Assembly: GCA_036571765.1 (NCBI GenBank) | Contig: BROE01000020.1 | Coordinates: 20,192,116 to 20,256,115, forward strand | Origin: Plecoglossus altivelis | Lineage: Eukaryota; Chordata; Actinopteri; Osmeriformes; Plecoglossidae | Reading direction: 5' to 3' | Length of the DNA stretch: 64,000 nucleotides | Shown: positions 11,520 to 23,022 of the stretch, piece by piece | How positions within the stretch are numbered: position 1 is the stretch's first letter | How the letters are laid out: each line of letters opens with the position of its first letter | Notes under the pieces: model-generated | Database searches by the model: none | The model's input: only the letters and a program-made list of their open reading frames with translations | Told to the model about the DNA's origin: nothing | Position numbers and translations under genes: made by a program

Positions 11520-11824
11520 ACGACTCTCCATGGCCCCCTAGTTCTCTTTCTAGAACATTCTCTTGACTCTGGCTGAATTTCTGATGTTTTCCTCTTCTCA
11601 GCTTTGGCAGGTCTCCTGCTCCCACAGTCTTTGCTACATGCTAGCTCAGGACATGATTCTGCTGTGAAGGTAACCTGGTCCAAACCTAAGCCTTCCCCCT
11701 CATCACTGAGTAGACCACACGCCTGACTACCTGCCCTGTCATCAGTAAACCACAACAATAGATACATAGATAGATACATAGGTACAGGGAGACATCAGAA
11801 CAGAGAGCGTAGTATGGAGACATC
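11518..11824. other. Unique non-coding stretch
   Basis: Single-copy with a small GATACATAGATA run at 11760-11780; nothing else recognised. Confidence 0.5.
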
Positions 11825-12005
11825 TAGATATGGTTTACAGTCTGTTCCAGCCTGGTTTACAGTCTGGTTTACAACCTGGTGTACAACTTGGTTCAAAGTC
11901 TGTTCCAGACTGGTTCACAGCCTGGTTTTCAGTCTGGATTACAGTCTGGTTCACAGCCTGGTTTACAGTCTGGATTACAGTCTGGTTCACAGCCTGGTTT
12001 ACAGT
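11825..12005. repeat. 12-bp based tandem repeat
   Basis: Units of AGTCTGGTTTAC / AGCCTGGTTCAC / AGTCTGGATTAC; these combine into 36-bp blocks that repeat at the right end. Confidence 0.92.
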
Positions 12006-12800
12006 ATCAAACCGCCATCTCAAACAAGGACATTCTGCAACAATCACACAAAGAAGTTCTTAGCATAATGATCGGTGCTGGTGTAATATTGGTTATGTAT
12101 TTCAGATCCTGTGTCATTTTTTTTCTTTTACAATAACTAAACCCACAGTTCACCTCTTTGCTTGGTTTGAGATAGTCGACTGTATCTCATGAAAAGTTAA
12201 TGCTTTCAAAGCTCTGAAGGGTTGGCAGAGTAAAATCACAGCTTTTAATGTGAGAGATCTGAGGCAGACGATGGAGACTTGGAAAGGGAGAGAGGCTGTT
12301 CAAATAACCGCCTGTGAAAGCAAGGGCAAGCATTCCAGAAAACACTCTTCGCAGTTTGAAGCTTCAATCGAGCAGTCGTCCCTGTGACAGGGGTTCCCAG
12401 GTGAAGCCTTGCATGGGGTCAGGGGGGGTCATCACCTGCACTTTCAACCTCCTTTGACTGAGTCATCGTGATGTCATCAAATTTCTAACCTCCGTGCAAC
12501 TTTGGTCCGTCTGAAGTCCTTGCTCTTACCACACCGGTCAACACCCCTTCCTCCTTCCCACTAATCTGTTCCTGTGTAAAAACAAAAGAAAAACAAATGG
12601 AATCTACAGTGGCCTTCAGGGGACACACAGCGCTGACCACAGTGCAGCACAGTTCGTGGTTCTCATTAAAGGTGGATTAATGGAAACAGGAAGAGTTGTG
12701 TGCTATGGGTGCACCAGGATGCAGTGTCTGTCCTGCAGGTCTGACCTACATGAGCAAACAGACATGCTTGGGAATCCAATATAGCCTTGTCCTGAAATCG
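12006..12800. other. Unique non-coding stretch
   Basis: Single-copy sequence; no exon, RNA gene or element recognised. Confidence 0.5.
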
Positions 12801-13080
12801 TTAAAGGCCATGTTTGGGAAGCAAATTATAGCCATGTTTGGGAATGGAATATAGCCATGTTTATAAATGGGATATAGCCATGTTTGGAAATGGGATATAG
12901 CCATGTTTGGAAATGGTAAATAGACGTGTTTGAAAATAAGCGACTGCCATGTCCTGGAAGGGTTAAAGGCAGTGTTTGGTCAAGGAATTATAGCTGTGTT
13001 TGGGAAATGAATAATGAGTGTATAAGGGAACATAATAGAGAGATAAAGCTATGTTAGGAAAACGGATATAGCCATGTTTG
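12801..13080. repeat. Degenerate 22-24 bp tandem repeat
   Basis: About ten diverged copies of ATATAGCCATGTTTGGGAAT, becoming hard to read beyond 12960 (GACTGCCATGTCCTGG, TATAGCTGTGTTTGGG). Confidence 0.8.
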
Positions 13081-13179
13081 ACTCAAATGGGATTAGATGA
13101 GAATGACCTATGATGAAGTCTGTGATCTACTTGCTGTAGTGATCACCTGTAGGGCTGCTCTGGAGTCCCACAGATCTAG

Positions 13180-14848
13180 TGACAGGAGACTGAATCTATA
13201 GGTCTAGTGACTGTAGACTGAATCTACATGTCTAGTGACTGTAGACTGAATCTACATGTCTAGTGACTGTAGACTAAATCTACATGTCTAGTGACTGTAG
13301 ACTAAATCTATAGGTCTAGTGACTGTAGACTGAATCTACATGTCTAGTGACTGTAGACTGAATCTTTAGGTCTAGTGACTGTAGACTGAATCTACGTGTC
13401 TATTGACTGTAGACTGAATCTACATGTCTAGTGACTGTAGACTGAATCTTTAGGTCTAGTGACTGTAGACTGAATCTAAGTGTCTAGTGACTGTAGACTG
13501 AATCTACGTGTCTATTGACTGTAGACTGAATCTACATGTCTAGTGACTGTAGACTAAATCTACATGTCTAGTGACTGTAGACTGAATCTTTAGGTCTAGT
13601 GACTGTAGACTAAATCTACATGTCTAGTGACTGTAGACTGAATCTATAGGTCTAGTGACTGTAGACTGAATCTACATGTCTAGTGACTGTAGACTAAATC
13701 TACATGTCTAGTGACTGTAGACTGAATCTACATGTCTAGAGACTGTAGACTAAATCTACATGTCTAGTGACTGTAGACTGAATCTATAGGTCTAGTGACT
13801 GTAGACTGAATCTACATGTCTAGAGACTGTAGACTAAATCTACATGTCTAGTGACTGTAGACTGAATCTACGTGTCTATTGACTGTAGACTGAATCCACA
13901 TGTCTAGTGACTGTAGACTAAATCTACATGTCTAGTGACTGTAGACTGAATCTACATGTCTAGTGACTGTAGACTGAATCTATAGGTCTAGTGACTGTAG
14001 ACTAAATCTACATGTCTAGTGACTGTAGACTGAATCTATAGGTCTAGTGACTGTAGACTGAATCTGCATGTCTAGTGACTGTAGACTGAATCTACATGTC
14101 TAGAGACTGTAGACTGAATCTACATGTCTAGTGTCTGTAGACTAAATCTACATGTCTAGTGACTGTAGACTGAATCTACATGTATAGAGACTGTAGACTG
14201 AATCTATAGGTCTAGTGACTGTAGACTAAATCTACATGTCTAGTGACTGTAGACTGAATCTATAGGTCTAGTGACTGTAGACTGAATCTACATGTCTAGT
14301 GACTGTAGACTAAATCTACATGTCTAGTGACTGTAGACTGAATGTACATGTCTAGGGACTGTAGACCGAATCTACATGTCTAGTGACTGTAGACTGAATC
14401 TATAGGTCTAGTGACTGTAGACTGAATCTACATGTCTAGAGACTGTAGACTAAATCTACATGTCTAGTGACTGTAGACTGAATCTATAGGTCTAGTGACT
14501 GTAGACTGAATCTACATGTCTAGTGACTGTAGACTAAATCTACATGTCTAGTGACTGTAGACTGAATCTACATGTCTAGTGACTGTAGACTGAATCTATA
14601 GGTCTAGTGACTGTAGACTAAATCTACATGTCTAGTGACTGTAGACTGAATCTATAGGTCTAGTGACTGTAGACTGAATCTGCATGTCTAGTGACTGTAG
14701 ACTGAATCTACATGTCTAGTGACTGTAGACTGAATCTATAGGTCTAGAGACTGTAGACTGAATCTACATGTATAGAGACTGTAGACTGAATCTACATGTC
14801 TAGTGACTGTAGACTGAATCTACATGTCTAGTGACTGTAGACTGACTG
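13180..14848. repeat. 28-bp minisatellite, about 60 copies
   Basis: The core TCTAGTGACTGTAGACTGAA is followed by an 8-bp variable part: TCTACATG, TCTATAGG, TCTTTAGG, TCTACGTG. Other variants are GACTAAA for GACTGAA and AGAGACT for AGTGACT. Variant order repeats in blocks (for example 13615-13850 against 14270-14490), suggesting segmental amplification inside the array. Core GTCTAGTGACTGTAGAC contains imperfect inverted GTCTA/TAGAC ends. Not coding and not CRISPR: there are no unique spacers. Confidence 0.97.
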
Positions 14849-15370
14849 TGTCAGGAGACTAGGGACGCTTCATTTGCTCCTCAGTTCCTCCCGTGGGGGA
14901 GGTGTTTCGTGGTCGTCCTCAGGGACTCACGGTGTGATTGGAATCTCACTGCTTCACTGCAACAAAGCAAAACGTTTGTTTTCATAACGACTCAACTGGA
15001 AAATCTGCCCTCTTAACTGTGGGTGGGTGGAGGACTTTCGGATCTGTCTGCATTAATTCAGAAATGTATAACTGGATTTAGTACATTGTCATCCTCTTGA
15101 AATTTGAATCAGCTTACTCACAAAGGCATTATTAATTAACATATTTCTGTTTGTGCTGTCTTATACTGTAGTGGCATAATGATTGCTTGCTCTAGCCCAA
15201 TGTTCTGTGGAGCAATGTGATCGCTAATGAGCTTATGGAAATCTTAAGTTCCTAGCAGGAAAGGCTTTCACTACTTAATGAATGAAGCCAGAGTTGAATT
15301 ATGATTTGAAATTAAACGCTCAGATACATTCCCTGTTTGCATGATTTTGATACTTTTCTTTGAAATCGCT
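14849..15370. other. Unique non-coding stretch
   Basis: Single-copy AT-leaning sequence between arrays; nothing recognised. Confidence 0.5.
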
Positions 15371-15845
15371 GGGAGACAGAGAGGAGAGAGACACTGACAT
15401 AGAGTAGCGAGAGACGGAGAGGGAAAGAGTAGAGAAAGTGAGGGAGAGGGAGAGAGAGAGGAGAGAGACACTGACATAGAGTAGCGGGAGAGGGAGAGGG
15501 AAAGAGTAGAGAAAGTGAGAGAGAGGGAGACAGAGAGGAGAGAGACACTGACATAGAGTAGCGAGAGACGGAGAGGGAAAGAGTAGAGAAAGTGAGAGAG
15601 AGGGAGAGAGAGAGGAGAGAGACACTGACATAGAGTAGCGGGAGAGGGAGAGGGAAAGAGTAGAGAAAGAGAGAGAGAGGAGAGAGACACTGACATAGAG
15701 TAGCGGGAGAGGGAGAGGGAAAGAGTAGAGAAAGAGAGAGAGAGGGAGAGAGAGAGGAGAGAGACACTGACATAGAGTAGCGGGAGAGGCAGAGGGAAAG
15801 AGTAGAGAAAGAGAGAGAGGGAGAGAGAGAGAGTAGAGAGATAAA
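15371..15845. repeat. 77-bp higher-order purine repeat, six copies
   Basis: The landmark ACACTGACATAGAGTAGCG begins at 15391, 15468, 15545, 15622, 15687 and 15764. Spacings are therefore 77, 77, 77, 65 and 77, so one unit carries a 12-bp deletion. Between landmarks lie G/A tracts and GGAAAGAGTAGAGAAAG. Confidence 0.95.
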
Positions 15846-16334
15846 CAGGAAGAGGGAGGTTGGTAATGAGAGAAAGAGCGGGAAAAGACGCAGAAAGAGC
15901 ATAAATAATTTCTGTTTTTCTAAATAGAACAACAACACTGGCCCAGTACTGGAATCAAAGTTTCCTTTCTCAATTCAAAAGTTTAGAGTTCACACACTTT
16001 TTACCCTCTTCAAAGGGGATTTAAGTTTTTACATTGCCTCAAACGCATTTAACTTAAACTGACCCCATTAACCAAATAACAATGTTTGGTCTGATTAAAA
16101 AGACACCATGTGTGTAACAGTTGTGCTCAGCGTTTCCTAGACATGCCTTCTGCCATGTGCCAGATTCAATATTCTTCCCACTGTCGTGATTGTGAATAGA
16201 TGAAATTGGAGCTGATGTCTGACTGCCTGTCAAGGATAATTAAGAGAATACCAGAAGACCAGTTTCTACATGCAGAAAGAGTAGCTCTTCAGAAGGTGCT
16301 GCCTTGTGACTGTGTCCGCCTCAGAAACATCTAA
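15846..16334. other. Unique non-coding stretch
   Basis: Single-copy sequence; no feature supported. Confidence 0.5.
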
Positions 16335-17060
16335 CCAGGACTCCCTCCCTCCCTCACCCACCTCACCCTCCTCACCCACCTCACCCCTACCCCCTGAAAA
16401 ACTGAGGGAAAATGAAACACCATTCCTCTCCCTCTCTCAGTCTCCCCCTCTCTCCCTCCCCTCAATCTCTTTACCCCTTTCTCTCTGTCTCCTCATTTCT
16501 CTTCCTCCCCCTCTCCCTCCCTCCCCCTCTCTCTCCCTCCCCCTTTATCTCTGTCTTCTCCTCTCTCTCCCTCCTTCGCTCTCCCTCCCTCCCTCAGTCT
16601 CCCTCTCTCTCCCTCCCCCTCCTCCTCCCTGCCCCTTTCTCCCTGTCTCCTCATCTCTCTCCCTCCTTCGCTCTCCCTCCCCCTCCCTCCCTTCCTCCCT
16701 CCCTCAGTCTCCCCCTCTACCTCCCCCTCACTCTCCTTCCCCCTTTCTCTGTCTACTCATGTCTTTCCTTCCCTGCCTCCCTCAGTCTCCCCCTCTCTCC
16801 CTCCCCCTCACTCTCCCTCCCCCTTTTTCTCTGTCTCCTCATCTCCCTCCCTCCTTCGCTCTCCCTCCCTCCTTTGCTCTCCCTTCCTCCCTCCCTCAGT
16901 GTCCCCCTCTCTCCCTCCCCTTTTCTCTCTGTCTCCTCATGTCTCTTCCTCCCTCCCTCAGTCTCCCCCTCTCTCGCCCCCTTTCCTCTCTGTCTCCTCA
17001 TCTTCCTCCCTCCCTTTCAGTCTCCCCCTCTCTCTCACCCTCTCTCTCCCTCCCCCTCTA
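16335..17060. repeat. Pyrimidine-rich (C/T) tract, 0.7 kb
   Basis: CTCCCTCCCCCTCTCTC core with recurrent TCTCTGTCTCCTCATGTCTC and CTCCTTCGCTCTCCCTCC blocks at intervals of about 100 bp. Ser/Pro/Leu frames of 260-280 aa are compositional. Confidence 0.94.
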
Positions 17061-17680
17061 TCTGGCTATTCCTGAGGTCTTGGATCGTGTCAGATCACAT
17101 CTCCAGTGGGGGTCCTCCTCTATTAAAACCACCTTCTCCCACCTGCGATGACATCATCGGTAGTCACCTGACCTGCCACCCCCCTCACCCACAGTAACAC
17201 TTGGGAGCAGCATGACAGATCAGATGGGACTCTGAGGAGATATTTAAAGACTCACAGACCTCACATGCGCAGTGCAGATGACACTTCAGACTTCCCAGCG
17301 GTTGCACAACAAAGATGATCTGAGTCCCATGTGGTAATTAGAGTGTGAATTCTGACAGTAGCTGTGATAGAGGAGTCTCATTAGAAACACATGCACCTTC
17401 CTCAAAGGGAAAAGGAACATTTCATGGTGGGAGCTGACTACTCAAACCCTTTCCATTTCTAACCACGGGGCTGTGACCAATGGCATTTTCTCCAGCTGGA
17501 GCAGTTCTCCTTCTCATTCAGCAGGGATGGGAAGACTATTTACAGACTTGCCAATAACACGTCGCCCAGCACTGTAAAAAGAGCAGAGCTGTCAATGCGT
17601 TTCTGCTTATCTACCGTAACCAGCAGTAGGAGGCTTCATGTTTCTGCCTTGACTTCCAACCACATTTTCACTTCCCCTTT
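17061..17680. other. Unique non-coding stretch
   Basis: Single-copy sequence, no feature supported. Confidence 0.5.
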
Positions 17681-17970
17681 TCTTCTTTAACTCCCCCTTC
17701 CTCCCTTATCCTCCCCTCACCCCTTGTCCCCTTGTCTCCTTCCCTCACCCTCCCTCTCTCCCCCCTCCTCCCTTATCCTCCCCTCACCCCTTGTCCCCTT
17801 GTCTCCTTCCCTCACCCTCCCTCTCTCCCCCCTCCTCCCTTATCCTCCCCTCACCCCTTGTCCCCTTGTCTCCTTCCCTCACNTTGCCTCTTTGCTCCCC
17901 CTCTTCCCCCCTTCCTCCTCCCCCTGTCCCTCCCCCCTCTTCCCCTCTTCCTCCTCCCCCTGTCCCGCCA
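17681..17970. repeat. C/T-rich repeat with three 67-bp copies
   Basis: A unit containing CCTTATCCTCCCCTCACCCC + TTGTCCCCTTGTCTCC is repeated three times almost without change (about 17700-17883). Downstream a shorter CTTCCTCCTCCCCCTGTCCC unit repeats twice. Confidence 0.93.
17883..17883. other. Single ambiguous base (N)
   Basis: One N exactly at the end of the third 67-bp copy, marking an uncertain base call or repeat-edge join. Confidence 0.98.
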
Positions 17971-18405
17971 TATGAAAAAGCCAACATAAAGCTCCTAAAA
18001 TCCAAAGTCAGGATTTCTTTTCTTATTGTTTTTGCTCGACCCCATGTCAGTCCCATCCGTGGGAAGCAGGAAGGGGAGGAATCAAACATCTGGATTCCAC
18101 GAGCGCGTCCGACTCAGTCCAACAGAGTGATCAAAGGCCAGTGTTGATGAATCCAGGCGTGTTTGTACAGTAGTACCCTATTAATAATGCAGACAGCCAC
18201 CAGCAGCCTGCTCTCCTGTTGATGAAGAACGCCCTGCTCTTTAAAGACAGGAGAGGAGGGTCAGAACAGGGGCAGTTCTAGAGGAGGGGGGCAGGAAGCC
18301 TGTAACAAGGGTTGATACCATTGCGGCCCCCTTTAAACGTAGTGTCTGAATAATGCTAACCATGCTCTTACAGGATGTAAGGCCTTAAATGGACACTGCA
18401 GCCTC
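17971..18405. other. Unique non-coding stretch
   Basis: Single-copy sequence, no feature supported. Confidence 0.5.
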
Positions 18406-18755
18406 TAGTGAGGCACTGCCTGCTCTGCTGTGCTGGTGAGCTTCTGTACAGCCTCCAGGTGAGGCCTAGAGACTGAAGCCTCCAGGTGAGGCCTAAAGGC
18501 TACAGCAACCAAGTGAGGCCCAGAGGCTACAGCCTCCAGATGAGGCCCTGATGCTGCAGCCTCCAAGTGAGGCCCAGAGGCTACAGCCTCCAGATGAGGC
18601 CCTGATGCTGCAGCGTCTAGTGAGGCCCAGAGGCTACAGCCTCCAAGTGAGGCCTAGAGGCTGCAGCAACCAAGTGAGGCCCAGAGGCTACAGCAACAAA
18701 GTGAGGCCCTAATGCTGCAGCCTCCAAGTGAGGCCTAGAGGCCGCAAGGCCTTGT
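18406..18755. repeat. 27-bp minisatellite, about twelve copies
   Basis: Units AGTGAGGCCCAGAGGCTACA + GCCTCCA, with CCTGATGCTGCAG and CAACCA variants alternating in pairs. Confidence 0.93.
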
Positions 18756-19287
18756 GGGCCACAGCTTGAAGAGGCCCCAGTCCAGTAACATTAACAGCAT
18801 GATCAATCTAAGCCTGGATGGCAGATGTTTCCTGATAGTGGAGGGGAACTTCACTCCTGTCTGTATTGCCTAGTGGTCGCTGGCTCCATTCTGTCAACTT
18901 GTGCAGAGTTGTCCCAATATACTGCAGGAAAGCCTACGTGGGAGAGATTCAGCATTGTTACAGTGCACCATGCTATCTGATTAGCTGTCATAGCTTCTGG
19001 CTCTAATGCTAGCTGTAGTGCTCGCAGTAGTCAAACACAGTGAATCATGGGCACTCAGGACAGGGTGGGTAGTGAAGGGAAACAGCAGCCCTCCCACAGA
19101 GCCTGGCTACTCTAACAAGGAGGATCCAGCACTCACAGACACACAGGAGGAAGCCCTGAAGAGATACTTTCGATTGGTATATTGAGTTATACATTTCAAG
19201 TGTTTTTTCTGGCTACATTTATGTTTGGAAAATCCCAGGACAGATTTCGCTGTAGTTCTGCTGGAGGTGGTATCTGAACTATGTAGT
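18756..19287. other. Unique non-coding stretch
   Basis: Single-copy sequence, no feature supported. Confidence 0.5.
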
Positions 19288-19545
19288 CCCTGTCTCCTCT
19301 CCCCAGTCCCCTCTCCTGTCTCCTCTCCCGTCTCCTCTCTCCTGTCTCCTCTTCCCTGTCTCCTCTTCTGTCTCCTCTCCCCTGTCTCCTCCCCTGTCTC
19401 CTCTCCCATGTCTCCTCTTCTGTCTCCTCTCCTGTCTCCTCTTCTGTCTCCTCTTCTGTCTCCTCCCCTGTCTCCTCTCCTCTCTCCTCTGCTCTCTCCT
19501 GTCTCCTTTCCTCTCTCCTCTTGCCCCTCACCCTCCCTTCCCCAG
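19288..19545. repeat. 12-13 bp C/T repeat (TGTCTCCTCTCC)
   Basis: About twenty units of TGTCTCCTCTCC / TGTCTCCTCTTC. A purine strand opposite gives Arg/Glu/Gly frames that are not genes. Confidence 0.94.
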
Positions 19546-20090
19546 AGTTCTTCCTCTAACATCAGAACCGGGTGCAAGGGTAAATCAAGGAGCACATGCT
19601 GCTAATCACCACAATTAAGCAGGAGGTGTTTTCCCCGGCAAATATATCACCCACATTAGCCTAGGAACTGCTGTCAAGCACAGGCCCGTTTTAATAATTA
19701 ACGGTCCTTGAGATCATCAATAATTGAGTCTTTATTCATTAAACAACAGAGGAGAAACAACAGGGAGGATTCATTGATGAAGCCTCTCTAACTTTGTTCA
19801 TGGTGGGGGAAAAAGTCACCTTCAAAAATAGCTAAAAGAGGAATCGAGAGTCGACTTTCAACATGGGCACAGTTTTAGAGCGCTCAGCATCTCACCTGCT
19901 CTCATCTCACCTGGTTAGTAATATCGACGTGTCGTCGTTTGTGATCCATGCACATCTTCGAAGGCACTTTGGATCACATCACCATGTGGAAAGGAGCTTT
20001 CTGCGAACATGGCGATGATCTTAAACCTTTTCATAATGACGTTGAAAAAGGATAAAAAAATACATCAAAGACCTGAGAGATGAAATACCA
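19546..20090. other. Unique non-coding stretch
   Basis: Single-copy sequence with an AT-rich segment at 19690-19770; nothing recognised. Confidence 0.5.
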
Positions 20091-20373
20091 GCCTATCTGT
20101 CTGTCATAGCTCTGCCCAGCCTGTCTGTCTTTCGTAGCTTCAGCCTGTCTGTCTTTCGTAGCTTCAGCCTGTCTGTCTTTCATAGCTCTGCCCAGACTAT
20201 CTGTCTGTCTGTCTGTCTGTAGCTCTGCCCAGCCTGTCTGTCTGTCTGTCTGTCTCTCTGTCTGTCTGTCTGTAGCTTTGCCCAGCCTGGCTGTCTTTCG
20301 TAGCTCTGCCCAGCCTGTCTGTCTGTCATAGCTCTGCCCAGCCTGTCTGTCTTTCGTAGCTCTGCCCAGCCCA
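20091..20373. repeat. Minisatellite with TCTG tracts
   Basis: Units CAGCCTGTCTGTCTTTCGTA + GCTCTGCC, about 28 bp, ten copies, two of them expanded by pure TCTG runs. Confidence 0.93.
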
Positions 20374-20746
20374 GCAGACGGTTCGCTGGTACTGTTAACA
20401 AACACTCCCCTGCTGTTAACAGCATCCTGACAGTAACTAAGCCAAAACGCCTTATTAAACGGCATTCATATTTCATCAACAGCCCCTTTCCTGAAATAAC
20501 TGTAGTTTCAGTTGACCAAACAAACATCAGATCTGGACAGAAGCCTGCGTTGTCCTGATCTGAGCTCCCTCCTGCTGTGTAAGTCCACGGATCATCAGGT
20601 GTTGTAGAGACTGGATCACATGATCTTTACTGAGGCTCAGCTTGGGCTGTGCTTGTCACAGACTCTCCAGGTCACTGCAACCAATCATAGACTGAGCGAA
20701 GGGTGGTGTAACAAACAAATCAATAGCTGGAACAGTTCCCTATTGG
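20374..20746. other. Unique non-coding stretch
   Basis: Single-copy sequence, no feature supported. Confidence 0.45.
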
Positions 20747-20748
20747 AA

Positions 20749-20782
<34 letters not shown>

Positions 20783-20978
20783 ACACACACACACTCACAC
20801 ACAATCACACACACACACACACTCACACAAGCTCAGTCTCTCACAGACACACAAACAAATGCATGCCCACACGTATTCACTCACACTCTCACATTCAATC
20901 TCACACACACACGCACACACTCACACACACACACATACACACACACACACTCACACAAAAACGCACTCATATACACAC
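20747..20978. repeat. CA microsatellite, interrupted
   Basis: CACACACACTCACACACAAT blocks with a unique insert around 20830-20890. Confidence 0.93.
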
Positions 20979-20984
20979 AGGGGT

Positions 20985-21275
20985 GTGAGGGTTTGAGGAG
21001 GGTGAGAGAGGTGGGAGGGGTGAGAGAGGTGACAGGAGTAAGAGAGGTGGGAGGAGTGGGAGAAGTGGGAGGGGTGAGAGAGGTGGGAGGAGTGAGAGAG
21101 GTGGGAGGAGTGAGAGAGGTTGAAGGGGTGAGAGAGTTGGGAGGGGTGAGAGGGGTGAGAGGAGTGGAAGAGGTGAGAGAGGTGGGAGGAGTGGGAGGTG
21201 GGAGGAGTGGGAGAAGTGGGAGGGGTGAGAGGGGTGAGTGGGGTGAGAGGGGTGAGAGGGGTGAGAGGGGTGAGT
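20985..21275. repeat. 18-bp G/A/T minisatellite
   Basis: Units GAGAGAGGTGGGAGGAGT / GAGAGGGGTGAGAGGGGT, about sixteen copies, practically C-free on the + strand. The frame at 20993-21352 (Val/Gly/Arg/Glu) is repeat translation. Confidence 0.94.
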
Positions 21276-21585
21276 GTTCTGCTATGCTAGTGGTGGTAAG
21301 GCAACAGCTTCTGGAAGCTGCTCTGCACAACACCTGTCTGGTGGTGTTTTGACCCCAGAGAACAGATGAGAGAGATCACATCATCTGCAGGGACCTGTAA
21401 GTGGCAGGGTCAAGGGCAGGTCAGAAACAAACCTTCCATGTCATAGCTATTTGAAAGGTATAACAGCCTGTTCAGACCTCTTTGGACTGGCGGTGACTGT
21501 AACAGAAGTGGTTCTTTATCTTAAAGGTAAAAAACAAAAGATACTGAACTAAACTCTTTGTTTGGGGGATGCTTACAGTGCCGTT
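21276..21585. other. Unique spacer
   Basis: Single-copy sequence, no feature supported. Confidence 0.45.
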
Positions 21586-21587
21586 TG

Positions 21588-21660
21588 GGGATTTGCACCT
21601 GCGATCTTTTGATCTGCAGTCTGCAATACTTAAACGGAGCTATACCCATCCCATTGTAAA
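21588..21660 (-). mobile_element. tRNA-Cys-derived SINE remnant
   Basis: On the minus strand GGGTATAGCTCCGTTTAAGT is followed by GCAGACTGCAGATCAAAAGA and then GCAGGTGCAAATCCCC. This keeps the order of tRNA-Cys landmarks: the D-arm A box, the anticodon-loop region TGCAGATCA, and a mutated B box (GGTGCAAATCC). Arms no longer pair fully, so it is a SINE or tRNA pseudogene rather than a working tRNA. Confidence 0.65.
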
Positions 21661-22842
21661 GGAGGTGGTTCAAACCCGACTATCTAGACGATGTGGGTTT
21701 GTTTTTAGACTGTAAGTCATGCAGAAATGATATTGTGTGTGTCTGGTAACAGCTTGCTAGTTTGGGGGAGCATACTGGATCATCTCCTAATGACTTTCAC
21801 ACAGTCATCTCTAAACTTTGGACAACTCTGTAGCCTTTTACTGTGACTGAGCCAATAAGAGAAGCTCCGGTCTCCTGGACGGTCCGCATGATTGGACGGG
21901 GGGGGTGGCAATCAATTATTTTCTGAACCCTATTGGCTGCGCTCCCAGAGCTCCCACAATGCAACAGAGCCGCACGACTTTCTAAAGGTCACATTTGAGA
22001 GATAGACGTTATTATGAAAAGGTCTAATGCACGCTTTGAGATGTTATCTCTCTCAGAGGAGAGAGAGTTAGACTGGCCAGACTGCCACGCTGAACTGCTT
22101 TATCTGAGAGCAAAATAGATTAGCCTGAGAAAGTTTGAAAGCTCAATCTCCTAATCAATGTTGAATTGAGCGCTGACAGTTATGCAGCTGTGGCAAAAAT
22201 GGGTTAGGCCTGTTTGATTTGTCAAAGGCGTCAACGTAAACAAACAGATGAGCTGCTAGAGCAAACAACCAAAAAAGGTATATTTATGATTTTTTTTTTT
22301 TTCATTTTCAAGGGGAAAATGACAAGGAATTGAAATTCATTGCGTTGTGTGGAACGCTTGGAACTTGGACTGGAATCGCTCCGTATCCACTTATGGAGGC
22401 GTTTGGTGCCCCATCCACACCCAGATGGGTCAGGCGTCTCATTATGCAGGAAAGGCCTGCCTCTCTGATCAGCCTCATTTATTTGCCGCTGCACTTAGTT
22501 TGACAGAGACAATGTGACATTTTCATCTGCTCTCAGCGTAAACAGAGGCTAAACAGAACGAGGAGAGGCGTCAAACGCTACAGATTAGCTGCTCAGCGTC
22601 ATCGTACGTTTCATAACACTCTATGGATAATATCTCTAATCTGCTTGAGCATAGCGATCGAGAATCGTTCGTTTAAGATTGTGTGAAATCAGATGTAAGG
22701 ACAGATTAGGCTGTGTTATCTGGGCATCGCCAGACCATTTTGCAAACACGTAATAATGTCTGGAAACTCAGTGTTGTTTCAATATCCAAGCTTTATCCTG
22801 AGTCCGGGAGTTATCAAAGGACGCAGGACCAACAAGACAGAT
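21661..22842. other. Unique non-coding stretch, possible conserved element
   Basis: Starts with another B-box-like GGTTCAAACCCG (21668-21679). From 22000 to 22700 the sequence is AT-balanced, repeat-free and full of homeodomain-like TAAT/ATTA and CAGCTG words, the texture often seen in conserved non-coding elements. Conservation cannot be judged from one sequence. Confidence 0.35.
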
Positions 22843-23022
22843 CTCTGGAGACAACTGGATAGAACTGGACACAACTGGATAGAACTGGACACAACTGGAT
22901 AGAACTGGACACAACGGGATAGAACTGGACACAACAGGATAGAACTGGACACAACAGGATAGAACTGGACACAACTGGATAGAACTGGACACAACTGGAT
23001 AGAACTGGACACAACTGGATTG
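22843..23022. repeat. 20-bp minisatellite, about nine copies, very homogeneous
   Basis: Units ACAACTGGATAGAACTGGAC in strict 20-bp register, with only ACAACGGGAT and ACAACAGGAT variants. Confidence 0.97.

Noticed and set aside
13180..14848. 28-bp regular repeats reminiscent of a CRISPR array
   Set aside because: Units are directly adjacent with no unique spacers, and the context is a vertebrate genome.
21588..21660. Functional tRNA-Cys gene
   Set aside because: The D-arm, acceptor and T-arm no longer pair and the B box is mutated; a SINE or pseudogene fits better.
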